Part shown: one piece after another, positions 63,927-64,000 of the stretch | Layout: every line of letters begins with the position of its first letter | Numbering within the stretch: position 1 is the stretch's first letter | Source: Archangiaceae bacterium | GTDB lineage: Bacteria > Myxococcota > Myxococcia > Myxococcales > Myxococcaceae | Direction: 5' to 3' | Length of the DNA stretch: 64,000 nucleotides | Assembly (NCBI GenBank): GCA_016714225.1 | Contig: JADJNS010000018.1 | Coordinates: forward strand, 248,001 to 312,000 | Position numbers and translations under genes: made by a program | Notes under the pieces: generated by a model | Seen by the model: the letters and a program-made list of their open reading frames with translations, nothing else | Database searches by the model: none | What the model was told of the DNA's origin: nothing

Positions 63927-64000
63927 ATGGTTGGTTGGGTGCGGCGCGCCCGCCACCCCCGGGTGCTGGCCGAGCTCACCCACGCGATTCGGGCCATGGT
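63927..64000 (+). CDS. Possible start of a gene running off the right edge
   Basis: From ATG 63927 an open frame of 24 codons reads VGWVRRARHPRVLAELTHAI and continues past the window. Too short to identify; the start may be elsewhere. Confidence 0.25.
   Translation, partial: MVGWVRRARHPRVLAELTHAIRAM

Overview
This is high-GC DNA with the hallmarks of a myxobacterium (Myxococcota, suborder Cystobacterineae by style). It carries a DUF2378/TIGR02265 protein, many lipoproteins with Ser-Ala-Gly-Gly linkers, DUF1552/DUF1592 proteins, a PEGA-tailed Ser/Thr kinase beside an FHA sigma-54 activator, an NRPS and its own phosphopantetheinyl transferase. I see no rRNA or tRNA. Assignments rest on motif reading; no database search was possible.

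Layout. 1-245: edge fragment of a MopE-type lipoprotein, frameshifted in a G-run. 427-5340 (minus): a tightly coupled four-gene operon (DegT/StrS aminotransferase, GH3-type acyl-acid ligase, 118-aa unknown, retinol-saturase/CrtI-like flavoprotein) that looks biosynthetic. 5.4-7.6 kb: a decayed fragment, a kelch lipoprotein and an intergenic patch with gene scraps. 7.6-22.95 kb (minus): a huge surface locus made of a 2710-aa multidomain secreted protein, an Rhs/YD-repeat protein with a membrane-type C-terminal tip, and an immunity-position gene. The Rhs gene has one in-frame TAG and the immunity-position gene has two. 23.1-33.7 kb: a clan-A glycosidase lipoprotein, DUF2378, a multihaem c-type lipoprotein, a flavin halogenase-like protein, a Cys-rich lipoprotein, an SDR, a GH19-like and an L,D-transpeptidase-like cell wall pair, and the PPTase. 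33.7-37.2 kb (minus): an operon of sugar phosphate cyclase (EEVS-like), LuxS, Gfo/Idh/MocA oxidoreductase and metallophosphoesterase. 37.5-41.3 kb: DUF4833, a flippase-like membrane protein and a GH31 sulfoquinovosidase-like lipoprotein. 41.5-46.9 kb: DUF1552 and DUF1592 proteins flanked by two related beta-helix lipoproteins. 46.9-50.6 kb (plus): TPR membrane protein, FHA-sigma-54 activator and protein kinase, with overlapping ends.

50.65-53.9 kb is a nested mobile region. Imperfect ~200-bp outer inverted repeats and a 12-bp direct repeat enclose an array of 22-bp palindromes. An IS66 element (20-bp terminal inverted repeats, 8-bp target duplication AATGCGTT) is inserted in one spacer of that array. 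53.98-59.58 kb is a 1864-aa NRPS, C-A-T followed by a module with a degenerate C and a truncated A domain, then T, with no release domain. 59.7-63.8 kb: HflX, a VanY-type peptidase with five peptidoglycan-binding repeats, a DedA protein and a small acidic ORF.

How the genes fit together. The PPTase at 33 kb could activate the NRPS. The halogenase-like flavoprotein, SDR, EEVS operon and GH3 operon could supply tailoring or precursors, but co-membership in one pathway is inference. Several frameshifts (146-150, 31503-31505, 51621-51627) lie in or beside C/G runs and may be sequencing errors. The three TAG codons at 7.9-11.6 kb are substitutions and are harder to explain that way.
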